Source of the DNA: CALNYZ01 sp942490945
GTDB taxonomy: Bacteria; Pseudomonadota; Gammaproteobacteria; UBA6429; Thiohalophilaceae
Direction of reading: 5' to 3'
Assembly (NCBI GenBank): GCA_942490945.1
Contig: CALNYZ010000018.1
Span: 1,860,001 to 1,924,000, forward strand
DNA: 64,000 bases
Position numbers and translations under genes: made by a program. The notes beneath the pieces are model-generated. The model saw only the letters and a list, made by a program, of their open reading frames with translations. It searched no databases and was not told the DNA's origin. Positions within the stretch are counted from its first letter, which is position 1; each line of letters starts with the position of its first letter. This document shows, piece by piece, positions 28,286 through 37,964 of the stretch.

Positions 28286-31200
28286 TTAATCTTTGTCATG
28301 ATTAACATTTTCGCTCAATTCTTTTTCCAACCTTTGCGAAACGGCCTTGGGTGAGCCGGTAAATCTGCCAAGTAAATCATACGCAACCGGAACAACAAAC
28401 AAGGTAAACAAGGTGCCGGTAACTACGCCGAAAAGTATCACCACCCCGATGACATAACGCGTTTCTGTCCCCGCACCCGTGGAAATCAACAGTGGCACCG
28501 AACCAGCTGCGGTTGTTATACCGGTCATAATAATCGGTCGGAATCGTACATCTGCGGCTTCAATCAGTGCATCGCGAAACGCATAACCCTGATCGCGTAG
28601 TTGATTGGCAAACTCAACAATGAGAATACCATTCTTTGCAGACAAGCCGACCAACATGATTAAACCAATCTGGCTGTACAAATTTAATGATTGCCCGGTC
28701 ACGTATAATCCGAACAAGGCCCCTGTCATGGCTAACGGCACCGTTAACATGATCACGAACGGGTGTATCCAGCTTTCAAACTGCGCAGCTAACACCAGAA
28801 ATACGACCATTATGCCGAGTGCGAAAATAAAAAACAGTGATTCCCCCGCTGACTTGTAATCACGTGACTGTCCCTTGTAATCAATAACAACGTGACCCGG
28901 CAAATTATCCTTGACCAGGCCTTCCAGATGTTTGAGTGAATCCCCTAACGAATAGCCATCCACCAAATTAGCTTCGATCGTGATCGCTCGAACCCGGTTA
29001 TAACGGTTGAGTTTGATTGAATCGGCAAATTCAACCAGCTTGACCAAATTTGAAAGTGGAATTAATTCGCCAGATCGTTCTGAACGAACATAGATATTCT
29101 GAATATCGGTCGGCGTACGTTGCGCCTCGCGTTCACCTTCCAGCAAGATATAATATTCCTGCCCATCATCAATATAAGTCGTGACACGGCGCGAACCCAA
29201 CATCGTTTCCAGGGTACGGCCTATGTTAGTTACGGTAACGCCAAGATCTGCTGCACGATCATAATCGATCACCACCTGCATTTGCGGTTTGGTTTCCTTG
29301 TAATCCCAGTCAATTGCACGCAGCCCTGGATTATCCTGTTTAATTTTCGCAAGTAATATATCACGCCATTTTCCCAGCTCATCATAGGTACCACCGCCAA
29401 TGACAAACTGTACCGGTTTTTGAATGCGCGCACCAAAACCCTGTCGCATAACAGGAACTGTTCGCACACCGGGTAAATCACTTAGTGTGGCGCGTATTTC
29501 ATTCATTATATCCTTTGCTGGCCGGCGTGAACTCCAATCATTTAATACCAGAATGGCCATGGCTGTATTATATATGGCAACGTTACCAAAGCCGCGCGGC
29601 GCCCTGACCAGCAAACGCGTCACTTCACCATTCTCTACCAACGGCATCAGACGACGTTCGACTTCAATGGTATATTCTTTTATATATTCGTATGAAGCGC
29701 CTTCAGGTCCATCGATTAACACAAAGAAAGCACCTCGATCTTCTTTCGGCGTATATTCATCGGGTATATGGGTAAGAAACCAGAAAGATGAAATGCCTAC
29801 CACGATAAACACCAACCCGATAATCCACTTTTTGTTGAGCGCGGTTTGCAATACTGCGTGATAATGTAGCTGTAAACGCTTGAAACTCGAATCCACCCAG
29901 CTTGATGCTTTATGTCCCCAGCTCATTGTCTCTTGTGTATTTGCATTATGACGGGGACGTAAAATTTTTGAGGCCAGCATGGGCGACAAGGTTAAGGCAA
30001 TAAAACTGGAGAATCCCACTGCTGCCGCAATCGTAATCGCAAACTCCGAAAACAGTCGACCCATATCACCTTTTAAAAAAGCAATCGGCACAAAGACGGC
30101 AACGAGTACCACAGTCGTAGCGATAACAGCAAAGCCGACCTGTCGTGTACCACGAAATGCGGCAACCAGGCGTGTTTCGCCGTATTTATCCATGCGGCGA
30201 TGAATGTTCTCCAGCACCACAATCGCATCATCCACAACCAGGCCAATCGACAATACCAGTGCAAGCAGCGTCAACATATTAATAGAGTAACCGAGTATAA
30301 ACAGCACTATTGATGTTGCGATTAGTGAAATAGGTACTGTCACCGCTGGCACCAGTGTCGCACGGGCACTGCCAAGAAACATGTAGATAACCAGTATAAC
30401 CAGCAAGATCGCAATACCAAGTGTTTTATAGACTTCGTTGATTGCGCCTTCGATAAATACAGACGTGTCATAACTCTGGCTGAGCAGCATGCCTTCCGGC
30501 AAGGTCGGATTGAGCCGTTCCATTTCCAGTTTAGCGGCACGCGCCACCATGAGTGTGTTGGCTGTGGATTGTTTTATGATGCCAATACCGACCATATGCA
30601 CACCATTGCCGCGAAACAACAGTCTGTCATCTTCTGCACCACGCTCCACACGCGCCACATCACCGAGCCGTATCAGATGTCCATCTTTACCCTTTACAAT
30701 AACCAGACGGTTAAAGTCACTCACACTACGAAACTGGCGTTTGATACGAATCGTAAATTGTCGGTCAGTGGAATCTATGCTGCCTGCTGGTAGCTCAACA
30801 TTTTCTGTACGCAATGCTTTCTCGACATCGGCAACCGTTAAACCGCGTGCTGCCAGCTTGTTTCTGTCGAGCCAGACACGCATTGCATAAGACTGGGCGC
30901 CACCAATACGAATACGCGCCACACCATCAAGTACTGAAAAACGATCAATAAGGTAGCGTTCCGCATAATCCGTCAATGCGGGTACTGTCAAGCGATCACT
31001 GGACATATTCAGCCACATGATAACATCTTCATTGCTGTTTACTTTTTGAATATCAGGTGGCTCAGCTTCTTCCGGTAATTGACTCAACACACCAGAAACA
31101 CGATCACGTATATCATTCGCTGCCGCATCGACATCGCGATCGACATCAAATTCTACGGTAATAGCGGAACGACCATCTTCGCTGCTGGATTCAATAAAGC

Positions 31201-31432
31201 GCATCCCTTCAATACCGGCGATGCGGTCTTCAATGACACGGGTGATACGACTCTCAACAACATCTGCCGATGCGCCGAGATACTCAGTAGTTACCGAAAC
31301 GACAGGTGGATCAATATTTGGAAACTCGCGCAAGGGCAATCGGTCAAAAGCAACCAGCCCAAACGCAATCAGCAACAGTGAAAATACCACGGCCATTACC
31401 GGCCGTTTGACCGATAAATCAGACAGCATCAT
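28286..31432 (-). CDS. RND efflux pump, inner-membrane transporter (HAE1/AcrB type)
   Basis: Proton-driven tripartite efflux transporter, 1048 residues, with the standard 12-TM RND layout. The N-terminus reads SDLSVKRPVMAVVFSLLLI and the pore-domain LPLREFPNIDPPVVSV follows. The TM4 proton-relay aspartates are in GLVVDDAIVVLENIHRR, and the TM10 lysine is in GLSAKNGILIVEFAN. The start codon overlaps the stop of the adaptor gene by 4 nt (ATGA), so the two are coupled. No outer-membrane TolC-type channel or local regulator is adjacent; the pump may share a channel encoded elsewhere. Substrates (drugs, solvents, bile salts, others) cannot be inferred. Confidence 0.95.
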   Translation of the reverse strand: MMLSDLSVKRPVMAVVFSLLLIAFGLVAFDRLPLREFPNIDPPVVSVTTEYLGASADVVESRITRVIEDRIAGIEGMRFIESSSEDGRSAITVEFDVDRDVDAAANDIRDRVSGVLSQLPEEAEPPDIQKVNSNEDVIMWLNMSSDRLTVPALTDYAERYLIDRFSVLDGVARIRIGGAQSYAMRVWLDRNKLAARGLTVADVEKALRTENVELPAGSIDSTDRQFTIRIKRQFRSVSDFNRLVIVKGKDGHLIRLGDVARVERGAEDDRLLFRGNGVHMVGIGIIKQSTANTLMVARAAKLEMERLNPTLPEGMLLSQSYDTSVFIEGAINEVYKTLGIAILLVILVIYMFLGSARATLVPAVTVPISLIATSIVLFILGYSINMLTLLALVLSIGLVVDDAIVVLENIHRRMDKYGETRLVAAFRGTRQVGFAVIATTVVLVAVFVPIAFLKGDMGRLFSEFAITIAAAVGFSSFIALTLSPMLASKILRPRHNANTQETMSWGHKASSWVDSSFKRLQLHYHAVLQTALNKKWIIGLVFIVVGISSFWFLTHIPDEYTPKEDRGAFFVLIDGPEGASYEYIKEYTIEVERRLMPLVENGEVTRLLVRAPRGFGNVAIYNTAMAILVLNDWSSRRPAKDIMNEIRATLSDLPGVRTVPVMRQGFGARIQKPVQFVIGGGTYDELGKWRDILLAKIKQDNPGLRAIDWDYKETKPQMQVVIDYDRAADLGVTVTNIGRTLETMLGSRRVTTYIDDGQEYYILLEGEREAQRTPTDIQNIYVRSERSGELIPLSNLVKLVEFADSIKLNRYNRVRAITIEANLVDGYSLGDSLKHLEGLVKDNLPGHVVIDYKGQSRDYKSAGESLFFIFALGIMVVFLVLAAQFESWIHPFVIMLTVPLAMTGALFGLYVTGQSLNLYSQIGLIMLVGLSAKNGILIVEFANQLRDQGYAFRDALIEAADVRFRPIIMTGITTAAGSVPLLISTGAGTETRYVIGVVILFGVVTGTLFTLFVVPVAYDLLGRFTGSPKAVSQRLEKELSENVNHDKD

Positions 31433-32553
31433 GGCTTGGTGCTCTTGATCTTCTTGCCTTTAATAATGGTTGCGATATCGACACTACCATCATCGACAGC
31501 AAGAACTTTTATGGGACTACCTTGCCCTACCTTACTATTGCCATGCGTAACAACCTGTTCGTCCACCGATAAACCTTCCACGATTTCGACAAAACCTGGT
31601 TCACGGCCACCAATCTTCACCTCGCGTTTTACAACGCTGTCCTTGCCATCTTTGCTGACACGCACCATGACAAACTGTTTGTTGCCTAATGGCAGTAACG
31701 CGGCTTCTGGTATGACGAGGGTTTGACGGGTATTGCGCAACAAATCAACCTGCATTAACACACCCGGCACAATTTTGCCTTCCGGATTTGGTAACACTGC
31801 ACGCACTATAACAGAGCGTGTAATCGGGTCGACTCGTGTATCAATGCTTTTAACTTCGCCATTATAAATCTTTTCGCCCAGTGCTTCAGCGCGTGCCTTG
31901 ATTTTTAATCCTTTTTTCAGCTCAGCGAGGAATACAGCAGGTACAGTAAAATCCAGCTTGATGAAACCAATATCGTCCAGCGTGGTTATCTGACTGCCCG
32001 ACTCTACCAGCGCGCCGACACTGATTTGCCTGAGCCCGACAATACCATCAAAAGGTGCACGAATAACGCGGTCATTAATCATGGCTTCTGTTGCTGTTAT
32101 TGTCGCTCTGGCTTGTTCGACATCGAGACGGGCGCGGTCGAGTTCATCGGTTGGGGTCAGGTTGCGTTTGGCCAGTCTGCGCAACCGTTCCAACGCCAAC
32201 AAGCGTTGATTAAGAATAGATTTGGTACGTACCAGATTGGCTTGCTCTTCGGCGGCCTCCAGCAGCACCAGTACATAACCGGCGCTAACCTGTTGGCCAT
32301 CTTCAAACTGTATCGACTTTACTTTTTCGGTAACGTTAGCCGTGATATTGACAGATTCATTCGCGCGCGCCGTGCCTAATGCCTCTATTCGGTCGGATAA
32401 TTCTTTTGCTTGCACGGGCGCCACAATGACATGCTGTGGCTGCGCAGCGGGTTTTGCGGCATGGACCGCCTGTGATAATGTCATCAGGCTGACAAACAGA
32501 TAGCAAAAGTAGCGATTAGATGACGGTAGTCGGTCTGGCAAGTTAGTCAGCAT
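31429..32553 (-). CDS. RND efflux periplasmic adaptor (membrane fusion protein)
   Basis: Links the RND transporter to an outer-membrane channel. The 374-residue protein has an N-terminal signal peptide ending near AVHAAKPA with no lipobox Cys, a lipoyl/barrel-sandwich hybrid segment (VTEKVKSIQFEDGQQVSAGYVL), an alpha-hairpin (residues ~105-165) and a beta-barrel/membrane-proximal region with VDPITRSVIVRAVLPNPEGKIVPGVLMQV. The closest general match is the MdtA/AcrA family, but the missing lipidation site makes it a soluble or signal-anchored adaptor. It is the first gene of the two-gene efflux operon. Confidence 0.93.
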   Translation of the reverse strand: MLTNLPDRLPSSNRYFCYLFVSLMTLSQAVHAAKPAAQPQHVIVAPVQAKELSDRIEALGTARANESVNITANVTEKVKSIQFEDGQQVSAGYVLVLLEAAEEQANLVRTKSILNQRLLALERLRRLAKRNLTPTDELDRARLDVEQARATITATEAMINDRVIRAPFDGIVGLRQISVGALVESGSQITTLDDIGFIKLDFTVPAVFLAELKKGLKIKARAEALGEKIYNGEVKSIDTRVDPITRSVIVRAVLPNPEGKIVPGVLMQVDLLRNTRQTLVIPEAALLPLGNKQFVMVRVSKDGKDSVVKREVKIGGREPGFVEIVEGLSVDEQVVTHGNSKVGQGSPIKVLAVDDGSVDIATIIKGKKIKSTKP

Positions 32554-32601
32554 GGGTTACAACACCTAATACTTGGGTTAAAGATCAAATCCTACTCTCC
32601 G

Positions 32602-32627
32602 CTGGCTGGCTAAACAATACCAGCCAG
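32602..32627. repeat. 8-bp inverted repeat upstream of the efflux operon
   Basis: CTGGCTGG (32602-32609) and CCAGCCAG (32620-32627) form a perfect inverted repeat 49 nt before the adaptor ATG, in the gap shared with the divergent NYN gene. A second one, TATTATG/CATAATA, is at 32702-32724. Either could be an operator; no regulator gene is nearby. Confidence 0.35.
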
Positions 32628-32799
32628 ATTACAACTTTTGCGGAAAACGCGATACGTTTATTGCTACGCCGTCGCCACTGGCAAAACCGTTCGATACAGC
32701 ATATTATGACGTTCTGGCATAATAATAGTTCCCGCACTTATGTGCTAACACCAGCCATAATTTTATTCAGGGTAATCAAAACAAGGAATCAGATTCAAG

Positions 32800-33273
32800 T
32801 TGAATAAAATAGCAATATTTGTCGATGTACAGAACATTTATTACACAACCCGCCAGGCATTTGGCCGGCAGTTTAATTACCGTAAACTTTGGCAGCAGAT
32901 CAATGATGAAGGTGAAATCGTTCTGGCCAACGCCTACGCTACACAGCGGCATGATGACCAGCAAATAAAATTCCAGGATGCGCTCAAGCATATTGGCTTT
33001 ACAGTCAAACTCAAACCATTCATTCAGCGCAGCGATGGATCCGCCAAAGGTGATTGGGATGTTGGCATTACTATCGACATACTGGATACAGCCAAACAGG
33101 TAAACACTATTATACTCTTGTCTGGTGATGGTGATTTTGATTTGCTGCTGAAAAAGGTTGGCAAGGATTACGGTGTTAAAACGAAAGTTTATGGAGTTGC
33201 CTCCCTCACTGCCAATTCTTTGATTGATGCTGCAAACGAATACAACAGTATTACTGAAGACTTATTATTATAA
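32800..33273 (+). CDS. NYN-domain (LabA/DUF88-like) putative ribonuclease
   Basis: A 157-residue PIN-like NYN protein. Acidic residues expected in the metal site are present: VDVQN at residues 8-12, GDWDVGITIDIL in the middle and SGDGDFDLLLKKVG (residues ~108-121). Such proteins are proposed to cut or process RNA; a few (LabA type) affect gene expression. The start is a TTG preceded by AAGGA at 12 nt; no in-frame ATG gives the conserved MNKIAIFVDVQN beginning. It is divergent from the RND operon and convergent with the GGDEF gene (15-nt gap). The cellular role is unknown. Confidence 0.85.
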   Translation: MNKIAIFVDVQNIYYTTRQAFGRQFNYRKLWQQINDEGEIVLANAYATQRHDDQQIKFQDALKHIGFTVKLKPFIQRSDGSAKGDWDVGITIDILDTAKQVNTIILLSGDGDFDLLLKKVGKDYGVKTKVYGVASLTANSLIDAANEYNSITEDLLL

Positions 33274-33288
33274 CGGGATTCGATTGAC

Positions 33289-35286
33289 TTAATCGACATC
33301 CGTAGCAGACGTGCGGCTGGTTAACGTATCGTCATACATATGAACTTTATTCTCAGCATTTTTTTTCGCCGCATACATAGCAGTATCGGCAAAATGAATA
33401 TATTGTACTACCTTATTTTTATCATCTGCATACGGGTAAATCACCACACCGATGCTCACTTCAAGCAAAAGAATTTTATTTTCATATGTGTAAGGTTGCA
33501 GAAGTTTATCACGAACATTATTGGCCACTTGCATACCATCCTGCATAGCCTTTTCTTCGTCACTTCCCAACCCGGTCAGAATTGCCAGAAACTCATCTCC
33601 ACCCAATCGACCAATGATATCCTCTTGTCGAACCAGGTCAGACAATCGATTTGCCACTTGTATCAGAATGGTATCGCCTGCTATGTGTCCATACAGATCA
33701 TTGATTTCTTTAAACGCATCCATATCGATAAACAACACGGCACCATAATAATGATGACGCCGGGCATTTGACAACTCCTGCCCCAGGCGATTCTCAAGTT
33801 GCGCCCGGTTTGGTAAATTTGTTAAGGTGTCGAAATAGGCGTGTCGTTCGAGTTTCAGCTGGTAGATTTTGCGCGGGGTAATATCACGTACGATGCCGGT
33901 GAATTTTTTCTCTCCATTGATTATCATTTGCGAAATGCCAACTTCTATCGGGAATTTTGACCCGTTTTTGCGTAACGCAGTAACTTCCCGTCCTGCCACA
34001 CCGATAACGCTGGATGATTGTTCGTTATACGCATGCAACTTTTTAACATGCTCTGACCGGTCTGACTCTGACATGAGCATGGAAATATTCCTTCCCAGCA
34101 TTTCATCGAACGTGTAGCCGAATATTTTTTCTGCAGCAGGATTGACCGATTCAATAACGCCATCTTGATCGATTGTTATAATGGCATCGACTGCCGCATT
34201 CAAGATAGCCTGATGCCTGACGTCGCTCTCACGATATGCGTCGGCTTTCTTTACATACTCGCGCTGTAACTTGAAATAAAGCAACACCGACCACCAACCA
34301 AAGACGAGCAATGCCGGTAGAAATATTATAGCGGCCAGAGTAAATTTATTTATACCAATTATGTTTAAGGGATTTATGAGGCTTGATCGCGCTGCACCAA
34401 ACAGGTAAAGCGGTTGCTTGTTTTGTGCGTTATGTATCACCGGACTGACAAAGTATAAAATATGCGTACCACTCACTTCTGTCACTTCGCCTGTATCGAA
34501 ATAAGTTTGTACGAGCTTTCTAAAATCAAACTCGAGTTCACTTTTTTTGTTGTCATAATTTGAAATCACACGTTGCATTTTATGATCAAAAATTGACACC
34601 TGGAAACCGCGAGGAAGATTTGTCGTAATTTGTGCAAGCAAGGCATTTGCAAAATAATTTATCACCACTACTGCCTGTATTTTTACGCTCTCGCTATAAA
34701 CAGGCGCAGCCACACGGATTACCCACGTTTTTGGTAATGATATCTGGCCAAATTCCTTGTTCAGCTCAATGGGAGAAAGATAAAAATTGCCCGGATTTAA
34801 TTGCATGCTTTCACGGAAATAAGTACGGCTTCCTTTAAATTGCATTTGATCAGGTTTTTTTATAATTATGGTATTCGGATTGTTGCTGTCTCTATCAACG
34901 CGAATTAATTCCATTCCGTCACGCTTGATAATGCGCATTTGCATAATATGCCGCTCGGACTTCAATACGGACTTAAAATAATTTGCTGTTTGTGATTTAT
35001 TTTGCGCAAGTATATTTTTTGAACTGCCTGGCTGAAATAACTCATGCACTTGTGGCTGTTCGGCCAGCATAATAGCCATCAAACCGAGTTCATTGATTTT
35101 GTCGCTGAGCCGATTTTTAGGCGCCTCACCGAGGGCTAAAAACTGCTCACGTTCCGAAGCCTGCATGGTTTCCGTATAAAAATAACTGCTTAGCAGCCAA
35201 ATCGCGGCAATACTCAAACCTGCCGCTGCAACCAGCATAAACATCAATTGAGTAAAATATTTGCGGCGGGGTAGCTTAGTAAACAT
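33289..35286 (-). CDS. Membrane sensor diguanylate cyclase (Cache-like, PAS, GGDEF)
   Basis: Probable c-di-GMP synthase responding to an extracytoplasmic signal. The 665 residues comprise TM1 (about 15-35), a periplasmic sensor region with RDGMELIRVDRD (a motif of Cache-type sensors), TM2 (about 310-335), a PAS domain (about 350-470, with GVIESVNPAAEKIFGYT) and a C-terminal GGDEF domain with an intact active site (RLGGDEFLAIL). No EAL domain follows, and no RxxD product-inhibition site is obvious just before GGDEF, where the sequence is RQEDIIGRLGGDEF. It has its own strong SD (GGAAGG). It is convergent with the NYN gene and divergent from the carrier gene. Confidence 0.92.
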   Translation of the reverse strand: MFTKLPRRKYFTQLMFMLVAAAGLSIAAIWLLSSYFYTETMQASEREQFLALGEAPKNRLSDKINELGLMAIMLAEQPQVHELFQPGSSKNILAQNKSQTANYFKSVLKSERHIMQMRIIKRDGMELIRVDRDSNNPNTIIIKKPDQMQFKGSRTYFRESMQLNPGNFYLSPIELNKEFGQISLPKTWVIRVAAPVYSESVKIQAVVVINYFANALLAQITTNLPRGFQVSIFDHKMQRVISNYDNKKSELEFDFRKLVQTYFDTGEVTEVSGTHILYFVSPVIHNAQNKQPLYLFGAARSSLINPLNIIGINKFTLAAIIFLPALLVFGWWSVLLYFKLQREYVKKADAYRESDVRHQAILNAAVDAIITIDQDGVIESVNPAAEKIFGYTFDEMLGRNISMLMSESDRSEHVKKLHAYNEQSSSVIGVAGREVTALRKNGSKFPIEVGISQMIINGEKKFTGIVRDITPRKIYQLKLERHAYFDTLTNLPNRAQLENRLGQELSNARRHHYYGAVLFIDMDAFKEINDLYGHIAGDTILIQVANRLSDLVRQEDIIGRLGGDEFLAILTGLGSDEEKAMQDGMQVANNVRDKLLQPYTYENKILLLEVSIGVVIYPYADDKNKVVQYIHFADTAMYAAKKNAENKVHMYDDTLTSRTSATDVD

Positions 35287-35421
35287 ATTACCTTCCGGGC
35301 TGCCGTTACCATTGAATATAGTTCAAATGACTCAAATTATCGAATTCGGGAATATAGCTATATTTATCCGCGGCTTACTTCTAATGCCACTATATTATTA
35401 TGGAAATTGGACATTATAGAA

Positions 35422-35446
35422 TGTGTCAATTTAGAAAATTGACACA
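35422..35446 (+). repeat. 11-bp perfect hairpin upstream of the carrier gene
   Basis: TGTGTCAATTT (35422-35432) pairs perfectly with AAATTGACACA (35436-35446) across a 3-nt loop. No T-run follows, so it is more likely an operator or RNA leader structure than a terminator. Another palindrome, AATATAGCTATATT, is at 35351-35364. Confidence 0.4.
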
Positions 35447-35521
35447 GGCTCATGTGTTGATTAGTCATACTCCTGAAGGAAATATGCTAGTCTACGATGA
35501 AACACATTCCATATATAAGAC

Positions 35522-36820
35522 ATGTCTACTATCAATCGATTTATTGCTCGTTCCATTGATGTCAGAGAAGGCGAATTTAAAGCACTGCTGGTCTCATTCA
35601 GCTATTTTTTTTGTTTACTCTGTGCATACTATATAATTCGCCCGTTACGTGATGAAATGGGAATTCTGGGTGGAATCAAAAATCTTCCCTGGGTCTTTAC
35701 CGGCACGTTTATTGTCATGTTGGCCATTGTCCCGCTTTATGGCTGGGTAAGTTCACGCTTCCCACGACAGCAATTTTTACCCTATGTTTATATATTTTTC
35801 ATACTGAACCTGTTTGTGTTTTATCTGTTATTCCAGCTTGATATTACTCCCGACTATATTGCGCGGATTTTTTTTATCTGGGTAAGTGTCTTTAATCTGT
35901 TTATCGTCTCAATATTCTGGAGTTTTATGGATGACATTTTTGACAAAGACCAGGCAAAACGCCTGTTCGGCTCAATCGCTGCCGGTGGAACTGTCGGTGC
36001 GCTGGTCGGCCCTGCCTTGACAAGCTGGCTGGCAATCCCGCTTGGCACGCATAATTTGTTACTTATATGCGCGGGATTGCTTGGCGCTGCCTTATTGTTT
36101 ATTCGCGTGCTATCGCACTGGCACGATCAACAACCACAGGCGCAACTGGATCGCCGTTACCAACAAGCGATGGGCGGACACTGGCTGGCGGGGTTTACCA
36201 AAGTTGTCAGCTCACCTTACTTGCTGGGTATTTGTGTGTTGATACTGATTTACTCAACACTCTCGACTTTCCTGTATTTTCAACAAGCCAGTATCATTCG
36301 TGACAGCTTTAGTGATTCGGCACAGCGCACATCTGTTTTTGCCATGATCGATTTTGCCGTGAATGCCCTGACCATTGTGATACAGGTTTTTCTCACCGGC
36401 AGGCTGGTACGTAAAATCGGTCTTGCCTGGACGTTAGCTGTTATTCCATCGTTTTTGGTGGTTGGTTTTTTAGTATTAAGCTTTTCGCCAATACTTGCTG
36501 TATTAATCGTGGTACAAGTATTACGACGAGCCGGCAATTACGCCATCATGCGACCTGCGCGCGAAATGCTCTATGTCGTGCTCGGCCGTGAAGAAAAATA
36601 CAAGGCAAAAAACTTTATTGATACCGTAGTATACCGGGGTGGAGACGCAGCAAGTGCCTGGCTCTACGATAGCTTGCGCGCATTCGGGCTAAGCCTGGGA
36701 CAAATTGCATTTATCGCCGCGCCGCTTGCCTGTATATGGGCTGTCGTCGCATACCGACTTGGTATTCAACGTGAAATAATTGCTTCGCAACAGAATACAG
36801 GAGAAACAAGACATGACTAA
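35522..36820 (+). CDS. MFS-like or ATP/ADP-translocase-like membrane carrier
   Basis: A 432-residue protein with about 12 hydrophobic segments. The N-terminal part (DVREGEFKALLVSFSYFFCLLCAYYIIRPLRDEMG) resembles carriers annotated as MFS/NTP-NDP exchange-type proteins, with the conserved segment KRLFGSIAAGGTVGALVGPALTSWL after TM4-5. The substrate is not known. The stop codon overlaps the start of the downstream Tat-exported aldo/keto reductase as ATGACTAA, so the two genes are translationally coupled and probably act together. The start lacks a clear SD. The upstream region contains an 11-bp hairpin. Confidence 0.75.
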   Translation: MSTINRFIARSIDVREGEFKALLVSFSYFFCLLCAYYIIRPLRDEMGILGGIKNLPWVFTGTFIVMLAIVPLYGWVSSRFPRQQFLPYVYIFFILNLFVFYLLFQLDITPDYIARIFFIWVSVFNLFIVSIFWSFMDDIFDKDQAKRLFGSIAAGGTVGALVGPALTSWLAIPLGTHNLLLICAGLLGAALLFIRVLSHWHDQQPQAQLDRRYQQAMGGHWLAGFTKVVSSPYLLGICVLILIYSTLSTFLYFQQASIIRDSFSDSAQRTSVFAMIDFAVNALTIVIQVFLTGRLVRKIGLAWTLAVIPSFLVVGFLVLSFSPILAVLIVVQVLRRAGNYAIMRPAREMLYVVLGREEKYKAKNFIDTVVYRGGDAASAWLYDSLRAFGLSLGQIAFIAAPLACIWAVVAYRLGIQREIIASQQNTGETRHD

Positions 36821-37751
36821 AGAGTTACTTATACGTCGTCGCACACTGATTAAAGCGTTAATCGCCTTCGGATTTTCCGGATCGGCGCTGACGGGAATAG
36901 TACAGGCCGCGACAAAAAAACTTGTCACCAAACCCATACCCTCCTCCAATGAACAGCTACCGGTCATGGGTGTAGGAACATCGCGCACCTTTGATGCCAT
37001 CGACGATGACGACCTCATGAAAAATCTGAAAGTAGTGATGGAAACATTTTTCAAGCAAGGTGGTACTCTGGTTGATTCATCACCGATGTATGGCAGCGCA
37101 CAGGAAGTTATTGGCAAGTTACTGTTACAGGTCGGCAACAAGGATAAATTGTTTGCCGCGACCAAGGTATGGGTTGACGGCAAACAGGATGGCATCGAAC
37201 AAATGGAACGATCTCGCCAACTCTGGGGAGTAAATAAGTTCGATTTGATGCAAATCCACAATCTTCGCGACTGGGAATTACATCTGGATACACTCAATAC
37301 CATGAAAGCCGAAGGCAAACTTCGCTACACCGGCATAACCACTTCGCATGGACGGGATCATGATGAACTGGAGGTTATTCTGAAAAAACACAAATTCGAT
37401 TTCGTCCAGTTTACTTATAATATTGCTAATCGCACGGTTGAAAACCGTCTGTTACCCATTGCTATGGACCGCGGTATTGCTGTAGTGGTAAATCGACCCT
37501 ATCAAAAAGGCAGCCTGTTTCGCCTGGTAAAAGGAAAACCACTTCCCGAATGGTCAACAGATATCGACGTATCCAGCTGGGGACAGTTCTTTTTGAAATT
37601 CGTCATCTCTCACCCCGGGGTTACCTGTGCAATCCCGGCGACCACCAAGGTGAAACACATGATAGACAATATGAGCGCACAATATGGACGTTTGCCTGAC
37701 ATGAAAATGCGCAAGGAAATGGTGAATTACCTCCGTTCTATCAAATCGTAA
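36813..37751 (+). CDS. Exported aldo/keto reductase-like protein (Tat signal)
   Basis: TIM-barrel oxidoreductase of the AKR superfamily. I start at the ATG at 36813, preceded by AGGAG. The first 35 residues form a twin-arginine-type signal (RRRTLIK followed by a hydrophobic stretch and VQAA), so the folded enzyme should be exported to the periplasm, which is unusual for the family. The catalytic tetrad looks preserved: Asp and Tyr in VDSSPMYGSAQEV, Lys in AATKVWV and His in MQIHNLRDWE. The C-terminal NAD(P)-binding segment contains VTCAIPATTKVKHM. The 8-nt overlap with the carrier gene indicates a joint role. Confidence 0.85.
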   Translation: MTKELLIRRRTLIKALIAFGFSGSALTGIVQAATKKLVTKPIPSSNEQLPVMGVGTSRTFDAIDDDDLMKNLKVVMETFFKQGGTLVDSSPMYGSAQEVIGKLLLQVGNKDKLFAATKVWVDGKQDGIEQMERSRQLWGVNKFDLMQIHNLRDWELHLDTLNTMKAEGKLRYTGITTSHGRDHDELEVILKKHKFDFVQFTYNIANRTVENRLLPIAMDRGIAVVVNRPYQKGSLFRLVKGKPLPEWSTDIDVSSWGQFFLKFVISHPGVTCAIPATTKVKHMIDNMSAQYGRLPDMKMRKEMVNYLRSIKS

Positions 37752-37780
37752 ACTTGCACTGGTGCGTACGCAGGTTTTTT
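37751..37780 (+). terminator. Probable terminator after the aldo/keto reductase gene
   Basis: AACTTGC (37751-37757) pairs with GCAGGTT (37770-37776) including one G-U pair, and a run of six T residues (37775-37780) follows. The stem begins at the reductase stop codon. Moderate strength. Confidence 0.5.
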
Positions 37781-37901
37781 AGAGCAGGTAAAAATTGCAC
37801 GACTGAGTAACACTGTCTTTGGTAACCCGAAAGCCTGATTTGTGCGTTGAGACAAAAAATCAGCATATTCGCCTGTTCCTACACCATTCGGACGTGTATG
37901 C

Positions 37902-37935
37902 AGGGTCGCCTTGTGGCATAATGCGCGACCTTTTT
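37902..37935 (+). promoter_or_regulatory. Terminator-like hairpin in the ybiT leader (attenuator candidate)
   Basis: AGGGTCGC (37902-37909) pairs with GCGACCTT (37925-37932, one G-U) and is followed by TTTTT. It ends about 30 nt before the ybiT start codon. Because the preceding gene already has a terminator, this one may act as a transcription attenuator of ybiT. Confidence 0.45.
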
Positions 37936-37964
37936 ACCTATATATAGTTACCTGGAAGTTTCCC

